Shown here: positions 23,609 to 35,648 of the stretch, piece after piece
How positions within the stretch are numbered: position 1 is the stretch's first letter
Layout: the number at the start of each line of letters is the position of its first letter
From: Pinus tabuliformis
Lineage: Eukaryota > Streptophyta > Pinopsida > Pinales > Pinaceae
Direction: 5' to 3'
DNA length: 64,000 nucleotides
Assembly: GCA_031772625.1 (NCBI GenBank)
Contig: CM062810.1
Location: 458,557,731-458,621,730, forward strand
Made by a program: the position numbers and the translations under genes
The notes under the pieces: model-generated
Database searches by the model: none
Told to the model about the DNA's origin: nothing
What the model saw: only the letters and a program-made list of their open reading frames with translations

Positions 23609-24440
23609 TTATTCTTTCATCTCTTGAGTTATATGAGCTTCTTCCCTCTTTCTTTTGTTGTTGTTGTCCTTCTTAAGCTTAGGACAATTTCTTTTGTAGT
23701 GTCCATATTCCTGGCATCCAAAGCATTGGATCTTGGACATGTCTTTGTTGTTTGTTCTTTGTGGACCAAACTTTCCAAATTTACCCTTTCTTTTGGCCAT
23801 GGTAGTAAATGCTTGCTCCTTGATCCCACGTCTTCTTTTGCCTTAAGTCTAGTTTCCTTTGTTCTGCATAGAGAGCACATTTCACTGAGAGTGGTTGCTT
23901 CCTTCTTGGCATATATGCTAGATGTGAAGTTTCCCCACTCCTCAGGTAAAGCATTGAGTACTACAGTTGTCATCTCTTTGTCAAACATGATTTCCCAAGC
24001 TCTTGAAGTTGATCTCTCATTTTAGATGTTTTCATGAAGTAGGGAGCTATTCCTTCCTTTGTTATATTCATCTTTTATAATTCATTCCTCAGATATATTA
24101 CTTCTCCGGTTGTGGATACCGAGAATAGATCTACTAGCTTATCATAAATTTATTTTGATGTCTCAAACTTGGAGACATAAGGAATGAGAGAGTCTTTGAT
24201 TGATTCTATCAGAATCCTTTGAGCTCTTGTCTCATTCTTATTGTACTTGGCTAAGGCTTGAGTCTATTCCTTAGCAGGGATAGTGATATTCCATTTGACA
24301 TTCTCTAGGAGTTCATTCTCCTTGAGTAGTAGATCAGTCCTCTTCTTCCATGCAAGAAATTTATTGGTACCTACCAATTTATTGCTTTCCTTGCAAAAAT
24401 ACATTGATGTATATTCAGAAGGGGACATGTACTTACTTGA
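23609..24440 (-). pseudogene. Copia-type gag with zinc knuckle, frameshifted
   Basis: The minus-strand frames give a copia gag (UBN2-like) series: FLAWKKRTDLLLKENELLE, RILIESIKDSLIPYVSKFE, IYDKLVDLF, TTVVLNALPEEWGNF, then the knuckle CFGCQEYGHYKRNCP with all CCHC ligands. Stops and a frame change near 23640-23990 break it. It would have formed the particle shell and bound element RNA. Confidence 0.85.
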
Positions 24441-24800
24441 TAGATTTTGAGATGTAATGGATTTTCTTCCTCCTTGAAGGCTTGATGGCTTGTCTTCCCT
24501 AGATCTTGATGTTCTTCAAGTTGCCTTCTCCAAGTGGACTTGCTTGATGATGAGATTTTCTTGAAAACTTGTAGCTTGATGTAGATTCTCCTTTGGTATG
24601 TTCTTCTTTGAAGGTGCCTTTATGTAAGGCTCTTCTTCTAGCATTGTAGACCTCCTTGATGAATGATGGATTGTAGACCCTTCTTGTCTTTGAAGTGATT
24701 GAGACTTCTAGGCTTGATGCTTCAACTTTGTAGATGTTTCTTCTTGATGAGTGTTCTTGAGTTGCCCTTTCCTTGATGTGTCACCTTAGCTCTAATACAA

Positions 24801-26048
24801 TGTTCAAGAATCTAGGGCAATCTTTGACAATTTATCTTATTCTTCTTATTAGTGTATGTGCTTCATCAAACTACTACCAAAACAAAATAACAAGAACACA
24901 AGTTTGGCTCTCTATTAGGGACAAAACCTCTCCACTCTTGAGAGGAAAATCGTTGGTAAGTTTTCTCTTATTGATGCTTCTTATTTGAACAACTTCCAAA
25001 CCCTAGACCCTTGACTAGGATATCCTCCAAGCATAAGTCAAATCCTTCCTCTTTCTGCACCATAACTTCCTGTACATGGACCTGTTTCTTCTCGCATTTT
25101 GCTTCTTAGTACTTCGTCCTTTTTCTGCTACTTGTCTAAGTGAGACTTCTTTTCTTCTTAGGAGAAACCCTAGAAAATTTAGGGCTTATTTACTTCACTA
25201 TAAAGAGAACCTTCTTCGATTTCCTTAGGAAACCTTTTAGACCTAGTTATACATCTGAATGAGGCCTCTAAATGTGTTTCCTTCAACTTCTATCAAATCC
25301 ACAAAAGTTTACTTCTAAAATATTCGTACGTGTGGACAAAAACCCTAAAACAAGTCTCTTATCTTCGTTGTCTTTTCCTTCCTTCTTCACTAGATGGGGA
25401 GGCCTTAAAGGACTTGTTTATTAGCCTAAAATAGAGATATTTGTCACTGTGATTTTCTGTTGTAATGACTGTAGGCAGACCTTCCTTTCTCACACGTGTA
25501 AATGTGTTGACTCTAGAAACACAGTCCCTTCAACCTTGACTTCTTTCTCCCTTGCTTCACTACCATAGAAGACTTCTTTTTCTCTGCTTCCTTCGTTAGA
25601 CTTATCCTCTTTCTCTTGCGGATTTCAAAGCTCCATTAATGTCAAATGAGGAGTGGACAACCTCTATAAATAGAGGTATGTCCCTCCTCTTTAGGTCGAC
25701 TTGACTGTCCATTAGGTTGACTTGGGAATTTCATCATAATTCATCTTTTATTCAATATTTGGCTACTTGGAGACTTCGTTGATGCTAGGAGAGGATTTGA
25801 CTTGACTTGGAGGTGTTCCCATGACCTTGTATGTTGGCATACATGATGTAACATACCCTCAAAGGGTGTCATCATAATTACATTTTGACTTTGACTCTCT
25901 AGAAGAACTTAAAAATGTTCTTGGCCTATTTTCAATGAGAAAGAAACTCATTGACAAATAATATCAAAACAAATTATCTTTTCTTGAATAAATACAAATA
26001 CAAAAATTACATTTATGAAGACCGAACCTAGTTACATTTCCTTCAACA
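24801..26048 (-). repeat. 5' LTR of the gag-only copia element
   Basis: 1248 bp with ends TGTTCAAG and CTTCAACA, near-complete match to 20317-21611. The primer-binding site lies immediately inside at 24789-24799, which sets the minus orientation. Confidence 0.93.
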
Positions 26049-26053
26049 CTATA
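26049..26053 (+). repeat. Target-site duplication CTATA (right)
   Basis: Second copy of the duplication; removing the insertion joins 20316 to 26054 and restores a continuous older element. Confidence 0.9.
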
Positions 26054-26517
26054 GACGAATTCCCATGATCTGAAGGAGTCTCTAATTGTTTTGCGCTTGT
26101 TGCCTCCTTCCTATCACCTGAGAATGAATAATCAATTTCCTATGGTCCCTTGCAGATAAAGCATGGTCCTCTCCTTAGTTCATTCTTACTACAATTCTTA
26201 CTTCCTTTTTTCTTGCTTCCTCCATTAATCCTCTTCAGATCCTTCTTACTCAACATCCTTTTGAACAATTTTATGTTTTGCATGACCAACTTTTCGATTA
26301 GATCATAGGTGGTTGGTGATATAACTAGTTCCTTTCTCCAAATTTGGATCTTAGTATCTTGCAGATGTCATCTTCTCCTTCTAAGAACAAGGACACGACC
26401 TTTTGCATGCTTGTTTCGACCCAGTTGGGATGAGATGATGTAATGCTTATGTAAAAGGTTGTAGTAGCTAAAAGATCAAGTCGTTGCATTCCAAATTCAG
26501 CGTAAAGGTGCCAAAGC
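26054..26517 (-). pseudogene. Remnant of gypsy-like gag
   Basis: Minus-strand translation gives Lys-rich text (MLSKKDLKRINGGSKKKG) and CFICKGPQEID, which resembles the C-x2-C-x-GPH knuckle of gypsy gag proteins with the His and last Cys lost. It appears to be the interior of the older element that also includes 18457-20316 and is split by two later insertions. Confidence 0.5.
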
Positions 26518-26949
26518 TGTAGGTTTTAACCCCGTACAGAAATTACTTGCATACGAATTCTAAAACACAGAAAATAAACAATGCGAGAGCATAACACATA
26601 AAACACATATACACAGAGATTTTCCCCTAGATCCTAAAACTGGGACTACCAGCTTGATTTGTCATTATGTTCCTTTCAAAATTACAATACATATTTATAC
26701 ATGCCGAAGGATCCAATACTATGGGCTGAAAACCATGGATCGAAAACTATCACGTCCAAAACCATGTGCGAAAAAATCATGCACAAAACCATAGGTAGGT
26801 CTACCCAACCTAATATAGGGTCCAAAAACAAAATTTTCTAGGGTGCTGCCCCGTACCCCATAGAGTGGGGTTACCTGCACCCCTCAAACCCCCTGTGACT
26901 CCCCCCGCTACGTGGGCTAGTCGTGGAAAGAATATAACACAACCCAACA
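26518..26949 (-). repeat. 3' LTR of the deleted copia element
   Basis: 432 bp. It matches 29111-29616 but lacks a ~70-bp GC/C-rich segment present there (poly-C and AAGGGGGGGCTCCGCCCC around 29505-29565). Confidence 0.93.
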
Positions 26950-27141
26950 TTCTCCCACTTGTTGTTTTCTTTCCACAGGGGGCCACAAGAGAGCTTAGTC
27001 ATTTATCTAGCCCTAAAACGCCCATTGTTTCTCTACACCAAGAGAACTTCTCAGAGATCACAGATTTTTTCAATGCATCTGTAGTATTCTTCAAAGTATC
27101 CACCTTTACCAGCAACACCTTTTTGTCTTCTATCATATCCC

Positions 27142-28065
27142 TCACAAAGTGATATTGAACATCAACGTGCTTTGTCTTTGAATGATATGCAGGGTTCTTT
27201 GCCAAGAAAATTGCACTTGGTTGTCACAGTCTATCCTTATAGCTCCCTGTACTAACCCCATACTTGAACACAATCTCTGCAACCAAACTGCTTCCTTGCT
27301 TGCATGAGTGGCTGCCATGTATTCTACCTCTGTAGTTGATAGTGCCACTACAAATTATTTCTTACTCATCCAACTGATTGCACCTCCAAATAGGTTAAAC
27401 ACATACCCACTTATAGATCTTCTCTGATCCAGATCTCCAACCTAGTCTGCATCAACAAAGCCACGAATATCCAACACTCTGTACAATCCTGGTCTTCCTT
27501 GGTAGCACAAACCATAATCACTAGTGCCACGCAAATACCTGAAAACCTGCTTCACTGTTGTCCAGTGCTCATTCCCTAGTTTTGACATAAACGTGTTCAA
27601 TACTCCCATTGCATGTGCAATGTCTAGTCTAGTATAGACCATCGCATACATCAGGCTACCGACTACACTTGCATATGGAACACGAGACATGTCCTCTTCC
27701 TCTTCTTGTGTCTTGGGACATTGTTTGGCAGATAACTTTACACCTACAGGAATAGGAACCTTCACTGGTTTACTATCCTGCATATTAAACTTCTGCAATA
27801 TTGTCTCGACATACTTCCTCTAGTTTAACCAGAGCTTCCTCTTTGTTCGATCTCTTTTAATTTCCATGGCCAAAATATAGTTTGCAGCACCAAGATCTTT
27901 CACGTCGAATTTGGAGGACAAATGGGGCTTCAAATCCTGGATAATTTCTTTGTCATTTCCAACTAGCAACATATCATCCACATACAAGACCAGGTAAATA
28001 ACACGGTCACCAATTAACTTTACTTTTCCATGACCAACGATTCTAGCCTTCCTGTCATCCCCCAA
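27142..28065 (-). pseudogene. Copia RT C-terminal half and RNase H
   Basis: The frame gives LVLYVDDMLLVGND (RT catalytic YVDD), DVKDLGAANYILAMEI, VPYASVVGSLMYAMVYTRLDIAHAMGVL, then RNase H motifs GFVDADWVGD, ALSTTEVEYMAATHASKEAVWL and IRIDCDNQ. It is interrupted by stops near 27820, 27440 and 27350. The text just before YVDD joins directly to the pre-integrase linker, showing the deletion joint near 28020-28065. Confidence 0.92.
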
Positions 28066-28988
28066 GAAGACATCACCACCATCATATTTCTCATACTTGT
28101 AGAACCACTCTCTATGGGGAGTGAAGTGAAAGGATGCACCTTAGTCAATCAACCATGCCTCATGATCTACATGTGTACTTGAAGAAGCCAAGTACACATC
28201 CCCACCTTCATCTAAGGTGGTTTTTTCCTCTACAGAAGGAGCATCATCAGATCCCTTTCCTTTATCAAAAACTTTAGATTTATAGTCCCTTTTGTAGTGC
28301 CCTTCCTTTCCACATTTCCAGCACACCACCTTTATAGGTTTTCCTGGAGATTTAGATCTCCCTCTAGATTTAGATCTCCCACTAGATGACTTATTTTTGT
28401 TTTTGATCTGGGACCTTCCTCGTACAAACAAGGCATCACCATTATGGCTCTCCATATTTTTCCGTCTCATCTCCTCCGTCAGCAAGGATGAGACTATTTC
28501 ATCAAACTGGAAAGCAGTTGTATTGCTACCTATTGCAATATCCAGACTATCCCATGAATATGGTAGAGAACACAACAAACTGATGCACTTATCTTCATCT
28601 GAAATTTTAATATCAATAGATAATAACTGACTTACCATAGTATTAAATGCATTCAGATGCTCTGTCACCGAGTCTCCATCTTTCATGCTCATGTTATACA
28701 GCTTTTTCTGTAGGAACAGTTTATTCACCGGAGACTTAGATTGGTACAAAGTCCCTAACTTGTCCCACAATTCAGCAATACTGAATCTGAGACACACAAT
28801 CGTATTGTGCTCTTTGCCTTCTGATATAACTTCTTCCATTCTTCATCAGACACTCCCGTTGGTTTAGTACCTAGATCTACTGCGATCCACTGATCTTTAT
28901 TCACCAACAGATCCTCCATCTTGAGTTTCCACAACTCAAAACTCTGACCATTAAATTTCTTGATCTCTATCTTTCCACTGGTCACCAT
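28066..28988 (-). pseudogene. Copia gag and protease start
   Basis: The gag begins MVTSGKIEIKKFNGQSFELW, with the usual FNGQ...LWKLKMEDLL and KAKSTIRLCVSDSVLLN, a frameshift near 28755-28839, and a knuckle CWKCGKEGHYKRDY whose last Cys is Tyr. The protease active site is seen as WLID, stop, GASFHFTPH: the Ser of the usual DSGAS is a stop codon. The element cannot make active protease. Confidence 0.92.
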
Positions 28989-29110
28989 CTTCTTTCACCA
29001 ACAAAATCTATCTCGCAGATCTCCCACTGAATAGGGTCTACCATAGGCCCGAGCGAAACCCCTCAGCAACAAAGGCGTCCCCTTGAATCCAAAACAACTC
29101 TGATACCAAA

Positions 29111-29616
29111 TGTATGTTTTAACCTCGTATAGAAATTACCTACATGCGAATTCTAAAACACAGAAAATAAACAATGTGAGAGCATAACACATAAAACACA
29201 TATACACAGAGATTTTCCCCTGGATCCCAAAACCAGGACTACTAGCATGATTTTTCATTATGTTCCTTTCAATGTTACAATACATATTTATACATGCTGA
29301 AGCATCCAATACCATGGACCAAAAACCATCGCGTCCAAAACCATGGACCGAAAACCATCACATCCAAAACCATGTGTGAAAAGTCATGCACAAAACCATA
29401 GGTAGGTCCGCCCAACCTAATATAGGGTCCAAAAAAAAAAAATTCCGGGGCTCTGCCCTGGACCCCACAGAGTGGGGTTACTTGCACCCCTCAAAGCCCC
29501 TATGACCCCCCCCCCCGCTATGCAATTGGCGCAATGAAGGGGGGGCTCCGCCCCCCTTCTAACCCCTCGGTTAACTACATGGGCTAGTCGTGGAAAGAAT
29601 ATAACACAACCCAACA
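29111..29616 (-). repeat. 5' LTR of the deleted copia element
   Basis: 506 bp, longer than its partner because of a C-rich segment near 29505-29565. The tRNA-Met-type primer site lies directly inside. Confidence 0.93.
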
Positions 29617-30057
29617 AAATCTAAACTCTGACATGAGTTCTAGAATTTTTCATCACTTCTGAAAGGTAGGAAGCATCATGTTGTTCAACCCTTGAAGGGT
29701 TTACACTATCAGCTGCAATATATCCCTCATGAGATCATTATTGTAAGGTGATAGAGATGATGTTAAAGATGTGATTCTGCTGAGACAAGAGGCAACTATG
29801 ATCCTGGCCTCTTTACAAGGATGTTCCCAAAATTTGGGTCATATTAGAGCAAGCATGGATGGCTTGAAAGCCCAATTAAGTTTTTTCCATTCTAGTTGGC
29901 CCATCCTAAGGAAGATTGTAAATCATATGATGTTGAACAATCGATGCTCACTATCTCTCTTAGAGGAATTCTCAACCACTCGCTACACAAAAGTAAGAAA
30001 ACTTCATCTGTAGACTTTTTCACCATAACAGAAGTATCAACTTCAATCAGTGCAAGC
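29617..30057 (-). other. Degenerate element interior
   Basis: Minus-strand frames give fragments such as SLSPYNNDLMRDILQLIV that suggest a gag-type leader of the older element, but stops are frequent and no domain is certain. It lies directly upstream of the deleted copia insertion in the sense direction. Confidence 0.35.
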
Positions 30058-30215
30058 ATCTGTCACCAAGATAGGAACATCATCTACCACCAAGGAAGAC
30101 TTCTGTCACCAAGAAAGGAACATCATCTTCCACCTAGGCAGGCATCTGTCACCAAGACAGGAACATCATCTGCCAACAAGGTAGGAATTTGACACCAACA
30201 CAAGAACATAATCTC
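30058..30215 (+). repeat. Minisatellite of about 40 bp, four units
   Basis: Units contain CTGTCACCAAGAYAGGAACA followed by TCATCTNCCACCAAGG, four times with substitutions; the last copy reads TTGACACCAACACAAGAACA. Confidence 0.9.
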
Positions 30216-30737
30216 AAACCATAATCAATGGTGCCATGGAGATAAACTAATACACATGTCAAGGATCAAGAAATAATTGGCTCGATGAGTTCATAGCATA
30301 GCAAACATTAACTTGAGCCAATCAATCAGAATTGAAATTTCATAGCTTCTTCAAATAATGGAAGTGTCAATGGACTCACAATCCATCTTGTCAGACTCAT
30401 GTTATGCTTTCAATATTTTAATATTGTTCAATCAACTCCCTCTTACGCTAGTCAATGACATAGCAACAAAATAAAGGGCTTACCTTCGACAAATTTGAAG
30501 TACAAATCAACACTGCTCTTGGTAAAACCAAGACTCAACAGATAGTCTTGATAGTACCATGCATGAGGAGCCTGCTTAATCCCATAAAAGGATTTCTTCA
30601 ATTTACAAACATGAATCACTCTATCATGTACCTCAAAGCCTTGAGGTTGGCAATAGCAGAAAAGGTATTCTCTTAATCTTCTCCCTCTTACTAAAGTAAT
30701 CTTTTTCTTGGTACCTCTAGCTATCTTCATCATCATG
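30216..30737 (-). pseudogene. Fragment of a copia reverse transcriptase
   Basis: Minus-strand motifs QPQGFEVHDRVIHVCKLKKS, YGIKQAPHAWY and YLLSLGFTKS are the classic copia RT region before the YVDD box. Further on, LHGTIDYGLR near 30226 recalls the copia motif near the RNase H start. The YVDD box and much else are missing. It is a short relic wedged between the mosaic and gypsy-1. Confidence 0.85.
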
Positions 30738-30854
30738 GATCAAAACAAGCTTTAATATTGGTTGATTTGTCTTGTACCTCTAAATCTAGGGCTCATCTAA
30801 TATACAAGTCTTATTTACACAAGTTTTTTTCTTCCAACCTTTTCATCTATTGCT

Positions 30855-33032
30855 TGTAACACCCTCCTCCCACATCCACCCATGTAACCATGCCAACCGA
30901 GTTAAACATGAGACGTGAGGCTACTATGATCAGATTTGACCACCTATGTGACCTTAAGGATGTGGAATCAATAGAACATCACACACATTCATCCAACATC
31001 ATCAACAGAGGCCTCAGGAGATAAGTCAGCCACTCAGGCAGCATGTCCCTAGGTCCCACTATTGTTCTGGATCTCTTAGGCCATAGTCGCTCTCATGCTA
31101 TGGGTAAGGGAGTGACCAACAACCTAAAGTCTCTCTCACAGGCCTGCCTGCTAGTGACTGTGGACCAAAATTGCTAGTTCTGTGCCAACAACCCTAAGAT
31201 TTAATCCACTTTTTCAGGCCGAGAGCTGAGGCCACTGCCCAGAATGGAGTTATAGCTTGAAATCGTTAAAAATACAGGGAAACAATGATGCAAAAGAAAT
31301 AAGATGAACAAGACCATAACTAGACCCCTACTATCCATGCCAAGCATTTCATCAAACATATCATCAACATGTAACCTACATGTGTAAACAACAAAATTAA
31401 GTGTAGGGATCTCATACTTATCTGAGAATCACTATGAACCATTGTTCCCTCATGTCATTTTCGTCATTATCATCTATTAGGTCATAGACACATTATCCAT
31501 TCATATACAAGTAAAAACATGTTGAGAACCATATAGAGTTGTTTTCATAAAATGTACATATAACCAACATAATAGGAATAAAAATACCATAAACATATTA
31601 GCCATCAAAATCTACATATACATCAATACATTTACACATGAAAATAAAGGGACTAAATTTCTCATTAATGAATGCAATGAACCAACTGGAGATATGACTA
31701 CCACGTTCCACCCGACCATAGAATGGCTGAACGAAATCTCTCTTCGGCCAATCACCCCCGTGCCATATTCCAAGCATGAATGTGGGACTCAAACCAAAAA
31801 AACCAACCAGGGCAGACTGAGGCTAAACCTCCTTACCCTCATCAATAGAAACCAGGCTTTACCATAATCCATCCCGGATCACTAGGCCAACACCATGAAC
31901 ACATCATAACAGGCTTTAACATGATCTCCACTCGATCACTAGGCCAAACAAGCATGGACGCCACCAGATTTCTCCACCTACACTGTGAGGAATTTTCCTG
32001 TCTCCTAGTCTCTTGGGCTTTATCACAATCTAAACTCGAATCACTAGGCCCTAAACCGAGATCCACTCTCCAAGCTTTATTGCATATCCTAAACCTGGGA
32101 CTAATATGCCTAATGGAGAGAAAACCACCTCTTGACTTTATCGTCTATCCTTCCATTCACTGGAAAGGATTTCTAAGCCCACCGAGGCAACACAATCTTG
32201 ACTTTACTGCAACCCACAGTTTGGCTAAGGGGTTACTAGGCCAGTGGATTTACCATGATCCACAATCTGGTTCAGGGGCTACTAGTCCATGTGCTCTATT
32301 TATTGGAGATCCACACCACCCAGCTTCAAATCCATCTGGCAATCTAGCTCAACCAAAACATGAGAACCCATCACACCATGGCTATCTAGAAATGGCAAGG
32401 CTAGGATGAAAACATTGTTACACCTAGAAAAACCCATGCCATGATAGAAAAGAACCACATGCATGCCAAATCTAGCAAGGAAAATACACATACAACTTGA
32501 TACCTTCATTCAAGCCTGTTGTAGCTGCTTGGTCCTGCCTTTCCCTACTTGATCTTTGCTTCCTCTTGCCTTCTTTGCCTTTCTTGCTCCAATGCCAAAA
32601 TTTCTCCAAGAAACTCTAAGTGTCCAAGAGTATGAGAGAGAGAGAGAGAGTGAGAGAGAATAATGAGAGAGCTCCAAAACTCAACTAACAAAAGGTAACC
32701 AACTGATCCTCATAAACATTTTTATGAATGAGGCCTCTATTTTCTTCATTTTACATTATTTTCCTTCATTTTCCTCCTCACATGAAACTTGTGACCTTTC
32801 ACCTCCCTTTTCTCCTAATTTCCATTATTTTTATAAATAATTGTGCCAAAAATGCCATTTTTCCTTTCCAAAGCCTTAGTCATTTCCTTTGCCAATTTCC
32901 TCAGCCATAAACAACCAAATGAACACCCCCCTAGGCTGTCTAGCCCAACACTCATCTAGGAATAAGTGTCCCATCAACCGTGGTTATTGTTTTTAACTTT
33001 TATTACATGGAATTTTCACTAGGGTTGCAACA
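30855..33032 (-). repeat. 3' LTR of gypsy-1
   Basis: 2178 bp, starting TGTAACACCCTCC and ending GGGTTGCAACA. It contains seven degenerate units around a CACTAGGCC or ACTAGTCC core (31855-32300) and a GA microsatellite (about 32634-32662). It matches 38952-41124 throughout with frequent substitutions, implying an old insertion. Confidence 0.94.
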
Positions 33033-33481
33033 AAACCCTCCCCCTTGGGGGAACACCGTCCTCGGTGTTCAATCACACATATACCTCAACAATCTCTTGG
33101 GAGAGGGCATACTTCTCATGGAGCTTTATAACACAGTTCGTTGCAGTATTTACAATGAAAGACCTACTCAAAAGAAAAACATCATGACAACATGATAAGA
33201 TACCACATAGTGGAGCTTTATAATACAGTTCATTACGGTATTTACAATGATCATCTTGCTGAGTTCCAACCCACATGACATCATAACATCATGATAACAT
33301 AATCACATGATAGCATAGTAACATGGCAGCATAATCATAATGACATAACACCCATACCGCATAGTGGAGCTTTATAACATAGCTCATGGTGGTATTTACA
33401 TCCATATACATATGTACATATAACAGCACCACCATGAATATATACCAAAACATATGTTAAAACATATACTAAATACCATAT

Positions 33482-33963
33482 CTAAGCATATATCAAAACA
33501 CCACAAAGCATATACCAAACCAACATAAAGAATATATCACACCACCATAAAGCATATACCACACCACCATATCGAAGTTCCTTTGCCTCAACCAGCAAAC
33601 AAGGAAGGATACATAGCCCGCACATGATCCACCATTTCCCATGTAGCTTCATCGGGCCCAAAGAGCTTCCATTGCACTTTAACTTGATTGATTGCCTAGT
33701 TCCGGAGCATAAGCACCTTTGTCTGCCATACACACTGAGGCTCTAACTGGAATTCTCCATCTAGTTCCACCTGCAATCATAGACCAATCAATCACATGAT
33801 CAGCATCCTTAACATACCTTTTAAGCAAATATACATGGAAAACATCATGGCATTTCACTATAGGAGGTAGTGCAAGTTGATAGGCTACTGGCCCAATCCT
33901 CTCAATGGTACTGAAGGGTCCACAAAACCATGGTTCCAACTTAGCACATGATCCAATCCGCAA
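33482..33963 (-). pseudogene. Gypsy-1 integrase tail and chromodomain-like end
   Basis: The frame from 33963 has GPFSTIERIGPVAYQLALPP and HDVFHVYLLKRY, the conserved post-integrase module. A shifted frame then gives VKVQWKLFGPDEATWEM-type text and RAMYPSLF, typical of the C-terminal chromodomain of chromoviruses. Chromodomains direct integration to marked chromatin. The frameshift near 33680-33733 breaks it. Confidence 0.85.
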
Positions 33964-34263
33964 TGATCTCTACTTCGGTTTGATGCGCAAGTACACCTAT
34001 TCCCCAACTTGGAACTCCTTGAACAACATGTTTCGATTTGTATAGCTTTCCTTCCTATCCTATGCCGCCTTTAGATTTTTCTTGATCACCTTCATTTCCT
34101 GTTCCATGTATGCCAACATTCCTGGTCCAATCAGTACCCTTCTAACTGGATCACTCCAACTAATGGTAGTTTTACAACTCCACCCATACAATGCCTCATA
34201 ATGACTTATCCTTAATGACTCCTAATAAACGTTGTTGTCTGTGAACTCTACGAAAGGAAGATA

Positions 34264-34935
34264 CTATTCCCAATTCCATTGTTGATGCATCACATGCATC
34301 CTCAACATGTCCTCCAACATCATGTTGACCCTATATGTCTGTCCATATGTCTTCGGGTGACAAGTTGTGATGAAGGCCAAATTTGTGCCCAAACCTGCAA
34401 ATAAATCCTTCGAACACTTGGAAGTGAACTTCGCATCCTTGTCTGACACAATATTCTTTGGAACACCATGCAGTCTAATTACATCTTTGATGAATACTTG
34501 TGCCACATCACTAGATAAGAATGTATACTTCACTTGAATGAAGTGTGTGACCTTTGTTAACATGTCCACAATGACCATGATGGAATCACGATGTTTCATT
34601 GTCTTCAACAACCCTATGATGAAATCCATGGAAATGACCTCCCATTTCCACTCTAGAATCATGGTTGGTTGTAGAAGTCCACCTAGATGTTTACACTCTG
34701 CTTTCACTTGCTGACAATCAAATCACCTCGCCACAAATTATGCTACATCCATCTTCAAATTTGGCCAATAATAATATCTCTTCACTACTGTCAATGTCTT
34801 TTGGTAACTTGGGTGACCTAAATAAGGTTTCCCATTAAACTCCCTCAAGATCACCTTCTTGAGCTCACTGCTATCTGGCACATATATCCTATCTTGGATC
34901 CTGACCAATCCATCTGTTTTGAGACAATAATCCAT
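34264..34935 (-). pseudogene. Gypsy-1 integrase
   Basis: Two open segments give the zinc-binding start (HPSYQKTLTVVKRYYYWP) and core (MDFIIGLLK, VIVDMLTKVTHF, PKNIVSDKDAKFTS). The PKTDGQTERVN-type box reads PKTYGQTYRVN, so the catalytic Glu is lost (Tyr). Stops separate the segments. Confidence 0.93.
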
Positions 34936-34974
34936 ACTCTATGCACCTACACCTGTACCTATACAAATACCATA

Positions 34975-35487
34975 CTACAACTTGTGAAGAATCTCCATAT
35001 ACCTAACATCATGTTGACCTGCCTGCAAGATCCTATCCTGTAAGTCTGTCCCATAGGAGCTCATAGCTGCTAGGTGATTTACATGTACCCGCCTGCTGAG
35101 AGCATCTGCCACAGTGTTCTCTTTAACTTTGATGTACATGATCTCGAAATCAAACTCGCTAATCATGGCCAACCATCTATCCTGCCTGGCATTTAGATTT
35201 AGTTGGTCAAACAAATACCTCAACCCAATACAATCACTCATAAGTATAAATATCTTGCCAAGAAGATAGTGTCTCCACATCTTCAATGCATGTATGATCG
35301 CTGCTAACTCAAGGTCATGTGTCGAGTAGTTCTGCTCGTGTTCATTTAGTTTCCAAGACTCATAGAATACCACTTGCCCATATTGCATAAGGACTCCACC
35401 AAGGCCTCTCTTGCAAGCATCTGTGCATACCACAAACTCTTTGTCTAGATCTATAATCTGTAGCACTGGTGCATGTGTCAACAACAA
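34975..35487 (-). pseudogene. Gypsy-1 RNase H
   Basis: A 170-residue open frame with VCTDACKRGLGGVLMQ (catalytic Asp), NYSTHDLELAAIIHALKMWRHYL (catalytic Glu) and DALSRR. In the third block the usual TDH reads SDCIGLRYL, keeping the Asp. Confidence 0.94.
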
Positions 35488-35648
35488 CTTAAGCTGCTCA
35501 AAACTAGCCCCACACTCCTCTGTCTATTCAAACTTCTTACCCTTCCTCTGCAATGATGTAATAAGATAAGAAATCTATGAGAAGTTCCTGATGAACCTCA
35601 TGTAATAACCTACTAACCCCATGAAAGATCTTACCTCATCCACATTCT

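Larger units (their letters stand above)
20317..26048 (-). mobile_element. Gag-only Ty1/copia-type LTR element (TR-GAG-like)
   Basis: A complete 5.7-kb insertion with two long LTRs (20317-21611 and 24801-26048), TG...CA ends and an exact CTATA target duplication. On the minus strand a tRNA-Met-like primer site (TGTATTAGAGC at 24799-24789) follows the upstream LTR and a purine tract (AAGAGGGAG) precedes the downstream LTR at 21611. The only recognisable protein is a copia-type gag (about 24440-23609). The 2 kb after gag shows no protease, integrase or RT motif. It resembles the plant terminal-repeat-with-gag class that must borrow enzymes from relatives. Confidence 0.88.
26518..29616 (-). mobile_element. 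Ty1/copia element with internal deletion
   Basis: LTRs at 26518-26949 and 29111-29616 start TGTA(G/T)GTTTTAACC and end AACCCAACA. Read on the minus strand, a tRNA-Met primer site (TGGTATCAGAGTT, 29108-29096) follows the upstream LTR and a purine tract (AAGTGGGAGAA) precedes the downstream one. Flanks AAAGC and AAATC are an imperfect 5-bp duplication. Gag, protease, the end of RT and RNase H are present, but integrase and the first RT blocks are missing. Confidence 0.92.
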
